Shown one piece after another: positions 42,931 through 53,400 of a DNA stretch of 64,000 nucleotides (positions are counted from its first letter, which is position 1; every line of letters begins with the position of its first letter). The notes under the pieces were generated by a model. It was given only the letters and a program-made list of their open reading frames with translations. It ran no database searches and was not told the DNA's origin. Origin of the DNA: Symbiodinium natans (taxonomy: Eukaryota; Sar; Dinophyceae; Suessiales; Symbiodiniaceae); NCBI GenBank assembly GCA_905221605.1, contig CAJNDS010002208.1, forward strand, positions 521,924 to 585,923. The letters are read 5' to 3'. Made by a program: the position numbers and the translations under genes.

Positions 42931-43509
42931 AAGGCTGACTGGCGACATCGATGTGGCTTTCTACTGCATACTGCATACAGTCAACATGTGCTGATACTGC
43001 ATGGAATTGAACTTGAAGAGTCGAAGCTGTATGCACATCCGGAACACATCGCCATAAACTTTTGAAACTGCTGCTGACACGCGTCGAGCAACAAACAAGG
43101 ACTATGGGAAACAAACCGAGTATTTTCTATGCAAAACGCTGCACTACGAAGAAACACCTCACAACCGAACAAAATGCATGAAAACTGATCAGCTCAAGTT
43201 GCGAATTCTTGTCATTGTTTGGGAATGCGCTCGGTTCTTTGCAAAGATTCATAATCCCCTGGAATCCTGGAAGGTGTTTTACTGTTCAAGCAACATATCG
43301 TCTGCGCCGCGGTTTTTCATCATTATGATTATAAACGATCGCCAAGCGATCGCCAAGCAAAAACCATCGACTGTTGCAAACCTGGCGGAATCCGGGTTTT
43401 CGGTGTCCGCTACGAGGTACCCTGGGATTGCCTGAAAACTTGTCAAGTCATAAACGAGCATTAAACAAAACTGGGGTTTTCGGGGTCCGCCGGAGGGTAC
43501 CCTAACATT
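42931..43509. other. No gene recognised
   Basis: Two similar words, GGGTTTTCGGTGTCCGC and GGGTTTTCGGGGTCCGC, each followed by a GGTACCCT word, occur near 43,400 and 43,477. Nothing coding. Confidence 0.45.
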
Positions 43510-43865
43510 TGCCCCGGACTTGTGCTTTTATACGTGATTGTGAATTATAATCGACTATGAATCAACAAATAGCTAAGCAACAAATTATTCAAAAGCAATT
43601 CTCAAGCAATAAATGAGGCACAATAATTCATGAATAACTCGTTAATCATTGATTAATCGTGAGTTCATTGACAACTCATTGATACTTACTAAATGGTTTT
43701 ATAACAAGTAATTAATAACTAGTTCATACATAAAATTCAAGAATAATTCATTCAATAATGATATATTCACACTTCGTGATTACACAATTGAGTGGTAACC
43801 TATTCTCTTAATCTCAACATGAAGTATAGTTTCTTATTCGCATTATTCATGACTGTTTGTGGTGT
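43510..43865. other. AT-rich island
   Basis: Strikingly AT-rich relative to everything around it, with repeated AATTCA, ATTCATGA and TTGATTAAT words. No open frame of note. It may be an origin-like, matrix-attachment or organelle-derived piece; the sequence does not decide. Confidence 0.6.
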
Positions 43866-44194
43866 GTAAACGACATCCTTGAACCGCGTGGTGCTTCCTG
43901 CATTTAAGGCTCGGAACCTCAGCTTGATGGTCAATCAGCCTTGCCAATACAGCAAACAAATGCCCGTAGCTGAACGTAACAGAAAAGCAATAAATTGCGG
44001 TCTGTTTTTTTGCTTGCCGCCGACTCAAGTGGCTGCAGCGTCGCTTGTTGAAGCAGGGTCCGACCTGGGTCCGTGCCCTGGCGAAAAACAAAACGACGAC
44101 GCAGCCAGGCGGGAAGCCGAGAATCTTCTCCATGCCTCGCGATATCTGTCGGAATGATTTTCTGCGTTCCAGAAAGCATTTCGTTCAAATGACC

Positions 44195-44805
44195 TCCGGA
44201 AGACACGCGAACTTGACACACGAACCCTAAATTCAAAAAAGGAGGCACGCCGATGACCACGCGAACTTTTTCTCGACACACGAACCCTAAATTGAAAGGA
44301 CGCCGATGACCACGCGAACTTGACACACGAACCCTAAATTAATTGAAAGTAGCAGGCACGCCGATGACCACGCGAACTTGACACACGAACCCCAAATTGA
44401 AAGGGCAGGCACGCCGATGAAGACGCGAACTTGACATTGAAAGGAGCAGGCCGATGACCACGCTCAATTGAAAGAAGCACGCCGATGACCACGCAACCCC
44501 TAATTTAACCTAAATTGAAAGAAGCAGGCACCCCGATGACCACGCGCACCCTAAATTGAAAGAAGTAGGCACGCTGATGACCGCGCGAACTTGACACGAG
44601 AGGCAGGCACGTGGATGACACACGAACCCTAAATTCAATAAAAGGAGCGATGATGACACACGAACCCTAAATGGGAGCAGCCAGCCGATGAAATCACGAT
44701 GACCGCGAACTTGACACACGAACCCCAAATTGAAAAGAGCAGGCACGCCGATGACCACGCCGATGACCCTGCGAACTTGACACACGAACCTACATTGAGC
44801 AAAAG
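44195..44805. repeat. Minisatellite, unit about 54 bp
   Basis: About a dozen degenerate copies of a unit containing CGATGACCACGCGAACTTG, ACACACGAACCCTAAATTG and AAAGAAGCAGGCACG. Many copies are shortened. Open frames across it (F-V-C-Q-V-R, N-L-G-F-V-C) are repeat products, not a gene. Confidence 0.9.
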
Positions 44806-44879
44806 CCGAGAACTCATCGATTTGTGCGGTCAGAGCGTTTTGATTTGGAGCATACCCCGCGGGCTTGGGTTGAGGGTTG

Positions 44880-45545
44880 GAGTTCAACTCAGGTTACAAC
44901 CCTGGGTCCGACCCTCCGGGGGGGGGGGCGGCTAACCCCAACCCTGGTTTCGGGTTAACCCGAACCCTAACCTGGGATGGAGTCCGAGTTCGACCCAGAC
45001 CCTGATCCGAGTTAGGGTTCAGGATAACAGATAGCCGAACCTCAGGTATCAGGTCAAGATAATCTGAACCCTAACCAAGATTAGGGTTGGGTTATCCCTA
45101 TCCTCAACCCCTCCGGGTTAGGAGGGAGTTAACCCTGACCCCAACCCGGACCCCCCTCCCCTAAGCTCCCCGTTGGGGTTGCCCCTCCAGGGTTAGGGTT
45201 CGGGTTCACCTGACCTCAACCCGGACCTGGGGTTAAGGGTCCGGGTCAACCCCAACCCTAACCCCTCCCCTAAGCTCCCCCTTAAGGAGCCAGGGTTAGG
45301 GTAGGGGTTAACCCTAACCTCAACCCGGACTTGGGGTTAGGGTTCGCGTACCTAACCCCTCCCCTCTCCCTTAAGCTCCCCCTTAAGGAGCCGGGGTTGG
45401 AGTTAGGGTTCGGGTTAACCATATTCTCCCACCCGAAGCCTAACGTGCTAACCCCAACCCTAACCCGGACCTGGGGTTGTTCAACCCCAACCCTAACCCT
45501 CCCGTCCCCCCTAGGCTTCCCCTTAAGCCCCCCTAAAGCGCTCCC
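44880..45545. repeat. Degenerate telomere-like repeat block
   Basis: Dense GGGTTAGGG, GGGTTCGGG and CCCTAACCC words in both orientations. They are interspersed with CCCTTAAGC and CCTCCCCTAAG words and a G11 tract near 44,923. It is not a perfect array; dinoflagellate telomeres are usually TTTAGGG. A few similar words return at 46,765-46,825. Interstitial or subtelomeric origin is inferred. Confidence 0.8.
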
Positions 45546-45599
45546 TTAAGCCCGCAGACTCCGATTACAAACGGGGGGGGATGCGCGCCCCCCCCCCCG

Positions 45600-46735
45600 C
45601 AACAAGCGACAAGAAACAAAGGGGGTTGAAATTTGGAAGAATTCTACGTCTCTTCTTCTATGCAAAACGACAAGAAACAAAGCGGCTATGCTGCCAGGTA
45701 CCTGGTCAGGAGCGATGCTACAAGCATCGAGGGGGGATTTAAAATAAGAGAGAGAAGAAAGGAGAGACAGAGAGAGAGAGAGAGAGAGCGCGAGCGAGAG
45801 GAGAGGGCTTTCGAGGAATGAAATAAGAAACAAAAACAAGCTTTCGAGGGGGGTGGAACCTCCCAAACCCCCCCGGCATGACAGAACAAAAAACCAGAAA
45901 CGAGGGGGATGAAGTTTAGACCAATTTTCTACTTCTCCAATGATTTTCGACAAATGAGCACAAGAAAACAAAAACAAGAAACGAGGGGGGTGGAATTTAG
46001 ATGAATTCTCTACTTTTTTCTCACTCCTCTGATTTTCGAAGAATGAACACAAGAAACAAAAAAAGATGAGCGACGGGACGCTTACTCTCTACTCTACTTC
46101 TCTGATTCAAGAAACGATGGGGGTGGAATTTAAATGAATTCTCTACTCCTCTGATTTCGAATAACTCATTCGCTGCCGAAAAATACAAGAAACAGAAACT
46201 AAGAAGCGAGGGGGATGGAATTTAGAGTAAGTCTACTTCTCTCGACTTCTTCTCGGCTTTTCGAACAATGAACACAAGAAACAAACCAAAAAGTGGAATT
46301 TAGATTGAGCCCCTGCTCCTCTGATTTTCGAAGAATGAACACAAGAAACAAAAAACGATGAACGAGGGGATACTTACTCTCTACTTTCCTTCTCTGATTC
46401 TCAAATAATGAGCACAAAGAAAATCAAGAAATGAGGGGGGTGGAATATAGATGAATTCTCTCTTCTCTGATTTTCGAATTTTTTCTCAACTCGATCATTC
46501 TCTGCTTTTCGTAATAAATACAAGAAACAAAGAACCAGAAACGACGAGGGAATTTAGACTGATTTTCTGCTTCTCGACTTCTTCTTGGTTTTCGAACAAA
46601 TGAACAAGAAACAAGCCAAGAAACGGGAGTGGAGTTTGGGTTAATTCTCTATCCTCTGATTTCGAAGAATAGACACAAGAAACAAAATTTCTAATCATGA
46701 GCACAAAGATCTCTCTTTTCTAATTTTCAACATTG
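45600..46735. repeat. Minisatellite, unit about 90-100 bp
   Basis: About ten degenerate copies of a unit containing GAACACAAGAAACAAA, GAGGGGGGTGGAATTTAGA, GAATTCTCTAC and CTCTGATTTTCGAA. Copies vary in length. A GA run lies at about 45,768-45,800. Minus-strand frames reading F-L-F-L-V-F-I and similar are repeat products. Confidence 0.88.
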
Positions 46736-47433
46736 GGGCCAAGGGAAGGGGGGACGGCGCAACCTACGGTTAGGATTTGGGTTGACCACTCCTCAGGGTT
46801 GGATTTTCGCTAACCTGAACTCTATTGGGAACAGAAACTCCAAAATTTCGAGTTAACCCCAATTTCTATCTTCCTAACTGGGTTGCTAGTTGCAACCTGG
46901 GCAAAAAAGTTGTAACAAAGTTGAACCAACCCTGAAAACTTTTGAGACTCACGAGCACAGCTGCGTCGGCACATGACATGAGGCATGACTGTCAAGCTTC
47001 TGGGCAAACAAACTATCCCACCACATAAAATCTTCACAAGGAAAATACATGGTTGAGTGTCCCCATGCATGACATCGAAATCGTGATCACCCCGCCAAAG
47101 GATGATTTGCCGTGCTACGCAAAGCAGGCTTTCAGAACGATTCGGTATGTACAGGCCTACAGGCACCTCCTAACCTTTGACCTTTGGGCAACATCCTGAT
47201 GTGCAAAGGAGAGGTTACCGGCCACATGCAGAATTTGCCAATCTCTTAGAGATTTGAGCTTACTCCACTGCAATTCAAGAAAATTTGCACACAAGCTCAG
47301 GTACAGTGGTACCAGCCAGCGACTGCATCCACAAGAGACATCATGAGCATTTCAAGAAATTGCGTCTATCTAATTCTGCTTCATTAAAACACACACGCAA
47401 CGAAAAGATGTGGGTCATCGTGATTGGGCTCAT
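46736..47433. other. No gene recognised
   Basis: Some telomere-like words at the left edge, then unstructured sequence. No supported exon. Confidence 0.45.
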
Positions 47434-47873
47434 TTACGTATCATCATGCGGCTCGGGCTCTGGAAGGATCTGAAGCGTGGGATTTGGCAGCTGTGGGCCA
47501 TGCACATGCAGAATATGGTACATGGTGGCCAATCGTGCAATGTCCTGGCGACGTGCAAGCTCTCGAGTCCACAACTGGCACAAGGAACACACGTCATACT
47601 GCAGCTGGCCATACGTCAGCCTACGAACCTGATGGGGCCTCAAAGCATCGCACTCACCAAGAAGATGAAAGCGGATTCCACTTCTTGGGCAATCCATACA
47701 GCATCTTCCCTCACCCGAAGGATGTCATCATCCTGCAGCAGTGCAGGCTGCTGCATGTTAGCTGTCTGACCAGCTGGAGTCACAGGAATTGCTGGAACAT
47801 CTTTCGCTGCGGCATCACCAACCGGCTCTGAGTCTGGCTGCTCAGATTCAAGTTCAGATTCACTCGGTGTCAT
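47434..47873 (-). CDS. Candidate ORF pair, unknown protein
   Basis: The upstream frame (47,873-47,640) starts M-T-P-S-E-S-E-L-E-S-E-Q and is acidic, then L-L-Q-D-D-D-I-L-R-V-R-E-D. The downstream frame (47,697-47,434) carries L-R-P-H-Q-V-R-R-L-T-Y-G-Q-L-Q-Y-D and ends P-E-P-E-P-H-D-D-T then stop. They overlap by 58 bases and look like one protein with a frame change or a short intron (GTGAGTGC follows the upstream frame near 47,660). Family unknown. Confidence 0.35.
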
Positions 47874-47879
47874 AGACGG

Positions 47880-48689
47880 TGACCGACTTGACTAAGGATC
47901 GCTGCACGAGTATGCAGTGAGTAATGCTGTAAATCAAAACTTTTTACGGCTATCGTCGGAAGGCACATCCGCAAGAGCAGGTACTTCGGCTAGCAATGGC
48001 TGCTTGAGCCTCTGTTGCTTTAAGCCTAAACCAACTAGGCACCCAACTAACTGCGGTGTAACCGAAGACTAAACCACTCCAAAAGGGATGCAAAGTTCAA
48101 GTTTGGCCATTGGACAAGGTATGCAGAAGCAGATGGCTGGAGAAACCTCAGTCACAACTGCGAGTAAACCAAGTGGTCCTTATCCTGGTGCGAGTGGTAT
48201 CAGAGAGAGAGGAGGGTCACGCTTTGTGAACGAGAAGGGATGTTGCGCTGTGCCAATAAGAATTGTTTTTGGCGCGATCGTCACTTGAAGAAGATTATCT
48301 TTAGCGAAGACACAGCCAATGTCTCCCTGTGGAGCAGTTCACGTGGCACGGGAGAACCTGAATCCCCGTGGATGTTGCAAGCCCACGCTGGAGGTTGACG
48401 TAGGTACGAGGCTGACGATACCTTCAAACCTGGTGAAAAGTGTCACACCCTACAATGCCAACACGTCGCTGCAAAAGGGACAAAGCTCGAGGCTTTTGGA
48501 GTAAAGCCACTGATCGAGAAAAGGCTGCGGACAGTGGTTTTTATTCATCGCAAGCTGATGTGAGGTCATCTGGACGTGAATTGAACAGCGATGTGGTGAA
48601 GACTTGCAAGCATGTTGTGTATAGAACACTGCTTGGAGTTTGTGGTGCATGTGCAAAAACTAAATGACAATCAGCGGTTGGAGGCTAAG
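47880..48689. other. No gene recognised
   Basis: Short open stretches on the plus strand look weakly protein-like but have no motif. Confidence 0.4.
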
Positions 48690-49190
48690 ACTTTGTCCAG
48701 TGAAAGAGTGTTTGCCGCAGCTGAGACTGATTTGGATAAGGAGGATTTGCCCAGCCACAACAGGACGATCGCGCAGCTGTAACAAGCTGAGATGGAGATT
48801 TGGCCAACCGCAAAAGAGAAGATTTGCCCAAGATGAGACGAGTCGCCCTGCGCAACAAGCTGAGAGGCTGAGATTTCTCAGCTACCCCAAGATGCAAAAA
48901 ATTGCGATGTGCAACAAGCTGAAAAACCCAGCCATGGCTAGAGACTGAGACTGAGATTTGTCCAGCCACAACAAGATTTCCCACAACAAGCTAAGTGGTA
49001 ACAAGCTGAACAGCTGAGAAGTTGAAATCTGTCCAGCCACAACAAGCTGGTAAGATGCTGAGATGTGTCCGAGAGGTGATTATTTGCCTACAACAAGCTG
49101 CGAGGCTAAGATTTGTCCAGCCGCAACAAGCTAAGTGGCTGAGATAGCCAGGTAAACTGAGCTCTTTGTGGCTGGGGGAAATCTCAGCTT
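48690..49190. repeat. Minisatellite with CCAGCCACAACAAGCTGAG words
   Basis: Degenerate copies of a unit of about 40-50 bp containing GAGATTTGTCCAGCCACAAC and AAGCTGAGAGGCTGAG recur from about 48,710 to 49,165. It adjoins the left direct repeat at 49,202. Confidence 0.8.
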
Positions 49191-49201
49191 GATTTTTTTT
49201 G

Positions 49202-49421
49202 TTATGATTTCGTCGGTCCCTCGTGCTCCCGCAGCCTACAACGAACCTGAATGGAGTTCAAATACTACGCACACGTAGAGAGCGCATGACATGTTGGTGA
49301 CTTCTGAACGCAGCGCTCAATCCTTCATTTTTCTTTCGCATTCGCAAACTGGGGTTCACATCTTGTGTGGCGCATGCCAATAGCACCTTGGCTTTGCCAC
49401 CGTGCTGCCCTCATCAATCCC
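49202..49421 (+). repeat. 220-bp direct repeat, left copy
   Basis: By reading base by base, identical to 49,689-49,908. In the orientation of the DIRS-like element (minus) this would be B2, the outermost copy. Confidence 0.95.
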
Positions 49422-49688
49422 TGGGTGGGTCGGGCGGGTCAAAACTTTCTTTCTGGCAGCGTTCCACACTTAGACAGAAGCAAGCTGTTGTAGCACTCGC
49501 ACTATTATGTACAAACTGCACAGCACACATGCTTTTGGCTCGCACACTTGAGCCTCGAAACGAGCACGCATCACGCTCATGAGGACTGCTCCCGCACACT
49601 CAGGATGTCTGCTCAATTCCACAAATTTCACAGACTGCCGACTGCCTCATAAATCGCTATTAGTTTGCACGCTGCACTAACAGCAAGC
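49422..49688. other. 267-bp spacer between identical direct repeats
   Basis: No coding signal. In a split-direct-repeat element this would be A2, which should match A1 at the far (5') end of the element, outside this window. That is a prediction, not an observation. Confidence 0.5.
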
Positions 49689-49908
49689 TTATGATTTCGT
49701 CGGTCCCTCGTGCTCCCGCAGCCTACAACGAACCTGAATGGAGTTCAAATACTACGCACACGTAGAGAGCGCATGACATGTTGGTGACTTCTGAACGCAG
49801 CGCTCAATCCTTCATTTTTCTTTCGCATTCGCAAACTGGGGTTCACATCTTGTGTGGCGCATGCCAATAGCACCTTGGCTTTGCCACCGTGCTGCCCTCA
49901 TCAATCCC
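49689..49908 (+). repeat. 220-bp direct repeat, right copy
   Basis: Identical to 49,202-49,421 (offset 487 bp). It lies 22 bp beyond the stop codon of the DIRS-like RNase H remnant, so it would be B1 in that element's orientation. Confidence 0.95.
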
Positions 49909-49930
49909 CAGTCTGCTTCAGTAGCCTAGT

Positions 49931-50182
49931 CTAGTCAAAGAAGGATTGCAGCTGCTGGCCGGTCATAGGGCAGGTGAGCGCTTCGACATTGACGCGCCAC
50001 CCTTCAAGCTCCGCCAGCGTACCGCGGCTAGGCCCATCTGCAATGTTCGACTTTGACGGCACCCTTGCTACCCATAGGAAGGCGGGCTCGCATTCGAGCG
50101 GATCCTCCAGAAGCAAAAGAAGCTCTCTCCACATGGGAACAGCAGAGGCACCCTTTATGAGCACATCTAAGGCAGGCCAGTT
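49931..50182 (-). pseudogene. DIRS-like element: C-terminal part of RNase H
   Basis: It reads N-W-P-A-L-D-V-L-I-K-G, then F-L-W-V-A-R-V-P-S-K and N-I-A-D-G-P-S-R-G (last RNase H Asp), and ends Q-L-Q-S-F-F-D then stop at 49,931. It is the direct continuation of the RNase H that breaks off at 59,272 with I-D-N-W-P-A. LINE-B lies between the two halves. The extra open codons upstream of 50,182 belong to the LINE-B 3' end. Confidence 0.85.
50170..50182 (+). repeat. Target-site duplication of LINE-B, left copy
   Basis: aggcaggccagtt, exact match to 59,272-59,284. It encodes part of N-W-P-A in the interrupted RNase H. Confidence 0.88.
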
Positions 50183-50404
50183 TTTCGACTTTCGAGACGC
50201 AGCAAAGTTATCCTTGCCTAGCGAGCAATCAAGAGTGCGGCAAACAGAAAGTTGCCGGCCTATTGAATAGGCGCGAGGGTCCCATAGGGTACCCTGCCAA
50301 CTTGATGGTGAGAGAAAACGCATCTTCACATCTTGTACAGTTTGTACACAAGGGAAGTCAGGACTTCCGAAACTCTACAGTCTACAGCCCATCCCTGTAT
50401 CACT

Positions 50405-50425
50405 CATCTCATCTCATCTCATCTC
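50405..50425 (+). repeat. ATCTC pentamer array in LINE-B 3' UTR
   Basis: Four tandem ATCTC units at the junction of the last ORF and the 3' UTR, overlapping the stop-codon region. Confidence 0.9.
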
Positions 50426-53400
50426 AGATGCATGCTGCCTTGGTCGGCTGCTCATGTCGCACGCACCACAGCATTTTAGCACCTCGCTGATGCCCGTGCT
50501 GAAGAGTGCAAGCATACGGAGTATGGGCTTCTTTTGCAAGCAGCAAGTCATCGCGGTGACGGAGGATGGTGCAGTACTTGCCCAGAGAGGCTCCCGACGC
50601 CCCTCCTAAGTGCATGCCCACTGCCTGAACACTGTATGAGGTGTATGCAATGTCTAGCGAAGACACATCGGCAAAGGTTGGTACAAGAATGCTATCCCAG
50701 TCCCATGTGATGCACGGTGAAGATGCACGCAAACAACAGGCAGAGTTGGGCACGTCCGGAGACAGAGCTACAGCATCACTTCGCTGCGATAGGTCCCGAT
50801 CTGTGTCAGGCTGCCGCGCAGGCAAAAGGTAGAGTGAAAGAACGGATGGAGGATCCAGCAGGCCACAAAACTCATCAGAGAAGGCCCAAGCCTCCAGGCA
50901 TTGTTGCACATCTACAGCAGTGATGTCCGCAGGAACACGTAGGCCAATACCATGTGAGGTTGACCGAGTGCCACAAATCTGCATCTTGCCTCCAGTAGCT
51001 GATCTACGTTGCCAGCTACCATCGAAGCATCTCACGCCTGGCATGTGCACTTGAAACAGAACTTGCATGGCCCCAAAGTGATGAGAACCGCACCTCGCCC
51101 ATTCCCCCTGGATGAGGCGCCACTCCTTAATGGTTTGCAGTAAGGGGCCAGATTCCGGTGCTTGAAGCACCCGCCACAGACGCTGCAGATTCTGGGGCAT
51201 GGGCCCTCGCAAGTAAGTAAAAATCCACAGTGTGCCTACCAGCCATGCAAGGCCACATGTATGCATCAGAGACACAGGCAGACAACTGCACCGGAGGGCC
51301 TCTTGCATTCCCGGATGAATGCACTGCACACAGCTTCCCCCGTCCATGAAGGGCAGCACGCCAAGTGGGTTCAGCGCAGATAGTCCTGGATCCTCTGTGC
51401 CGTGGCAGACCGTCCCGGTTTGTCTTTGCGAAGACGAGCACCTATGATCTGCAAGACCGAGCACTGGCACAACACCTTCAGGCTCCGATACAGGTCCGCC
51501 GCCTCCTGACCCCGGTGACCCACTTCTATCTCGAAGTGCACGAACTCCGAGAAGCTGTATTCGGCCTTCGCATGGAAGCGATACAGCACGGGACTCTCGT
51601 TGGCCTTCTCGCAGACCGCAAGCAGCTGGTGGATCTCCTCTGTTTTCAAGGGTGTGCGACTGGCATCCACCTGAAGCTTCTCCAGCTCGTGATCCCAGAC
51701 TTGGTATACCCAGTGTCCCTGCGCATCCAGGAGTTGAACCTTTTTCGCATTCTCCAGCAGCTTCTCGTCCGTGGATACCTGGTGGAGTCGGTCCTTCAGG
51801 GCTTTCAGCATGCCAGCCATCATCGTAGCCCTCAACGACGCCTGGAGCTGAGCTGGCGTGGTGTCTCTCATCTTCTTCCACTTTTTGGACACCTCCCACA
51901 GCATCCCCACGATGGACTCTTCCCCAGTGTTCCGCAGCCACAGGTGAAGGACAGAATCTTGACGTTGAAGACTCAGTTGATCCTCGTGCCTCAGGATCAG
52001 TCGTGCCATCTGCGTCATGAGGTCCTTCTCGTAGTGTCCCCTCCAGGAATTGTCCTCCGGAAGCGTCCATCTGTCCTTGGCCTGCTCTCGTCTGCCACCA
52101 TTCTTCCCACGCCCTTTGCCCTTGCCTTTGCCCTTGGGTTTCTGGGAGCTCCATGCCCTCGACTCCTCCTCCTCCGTCTCGCGGCGTCGTTTGAAGGGAT
52201 TCTCGGAGTCCTCCATCGGCGCAGTCCCCTGTCGGAAGCTGCCAAAGAAGGCTTCCATCTCCTTCGCACTGGCTCCCGCCATTGCTTTCAGCAAGGAGGC
52301 TTCCAAGAAGAATACTGGTGCTGATTACAGGACACCTAGCGGCATGTCGGGATTTATCAAAGTTTTGTAACCCACAGTACCGGCATGGCTTAACCATCCC
52401 CCTACGGAAAACCGAAGCAATTTGTTTGATACGCGGCTGTAGGTCATGCCATTGTGGGTGCACATCCTGAAGATGGACCTTGACCCCACTGGCATTCACG
52501 CACCACTGGTTGCACAACGGGCAGAAGTGCAGCACACGTTCCCTGACAAGACGAAGATCAAGCAAGCCTTGCCACCCTTGGGCTCGCACTGTGGCTATCA
52601 CCAGCGGATGTTGTCGAAGCGACAGATTGTCCGATGGAGTTTGCTCAAGTAAGGGCAGCCTGCAGTGGCCACCAAGCACATGCTGCTTCAGGGCACCCCA
52701 CGAGGAGAAGGGCCGACGACACGCAGCACAAGTTGGCATGCCATCTACGCCACAGCGACTCTGCTCATACAACGGCCTGGTCACCACTTGAGAAGCTGGA
52801 TGTTTCCTGGTCATGTGGATTTTTACACCCGTCACATCCTTGAAGTAGAGGCCGCATACTGGACACGCCTGTCCTCGCACAGCCAGCGGTAGCGGAATGA
52901 GTGCTGCAGTGGAGGCGGACGCTGAATCAGGCACAGTGCTCGCATTTGGAGGAAGGGGCTCCTGCAGCTGCTCATAGGCAGCAGTCACTTTCAGGAGCCA
53001 GTCCATCTGTTCCAGACAGAACGACCCACGCTGAACCTGCCGGTGCTGAGCCTCAGGCAGCTGTTTTGCCTGGATGCCACGAAGATGGGTCAGCTCAGTG
53101 GGAATACGCAGCCGATCATACAGCCTCGCAGTGGACTCTTTACTCAGGTGGACTGGCGAGCGAGTAATAGCCCGGATTTGTCTGGCACATTGAACTTGGA
53201 TGAGCTTAAGCAGGCCTTGCCGCAAGGGAATGGAGTCAAGTCCATAACGCAGACACGACAGCACACAGACCTGCCATACTCTCAAGCGCTCTTGCTGATT
53301 CAAGGTACTCTTGGATGTCAAGACAGGCCTGAGGCGGTGGTAAGCAGCTTTGCTTTGCTCCAACCGATGCAGAACCGTGGCTTTTTCATAGGCCTGATAG

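Noticed and set aside
44880-45545. A true chromosome end
   Set aside because: Words are degenerate, occur in both orientations and continue into other sequence on both sides.
44195-49190. Tandem repeats considered as a CRISPR array
   Set aside because: Units are degenerate, vary in length and lack unique equal-length spacers; there are no cas-like genes and the context is eukaryotic.
49202-49908. The 220-bp repeats as LTRs of a short element
   Set aside because: No target-site duplication flanks the pair, and no TG...CA ends or primer-binding site are visible; split direct repeats fit the context better. A plain tandem duplication remains possible.
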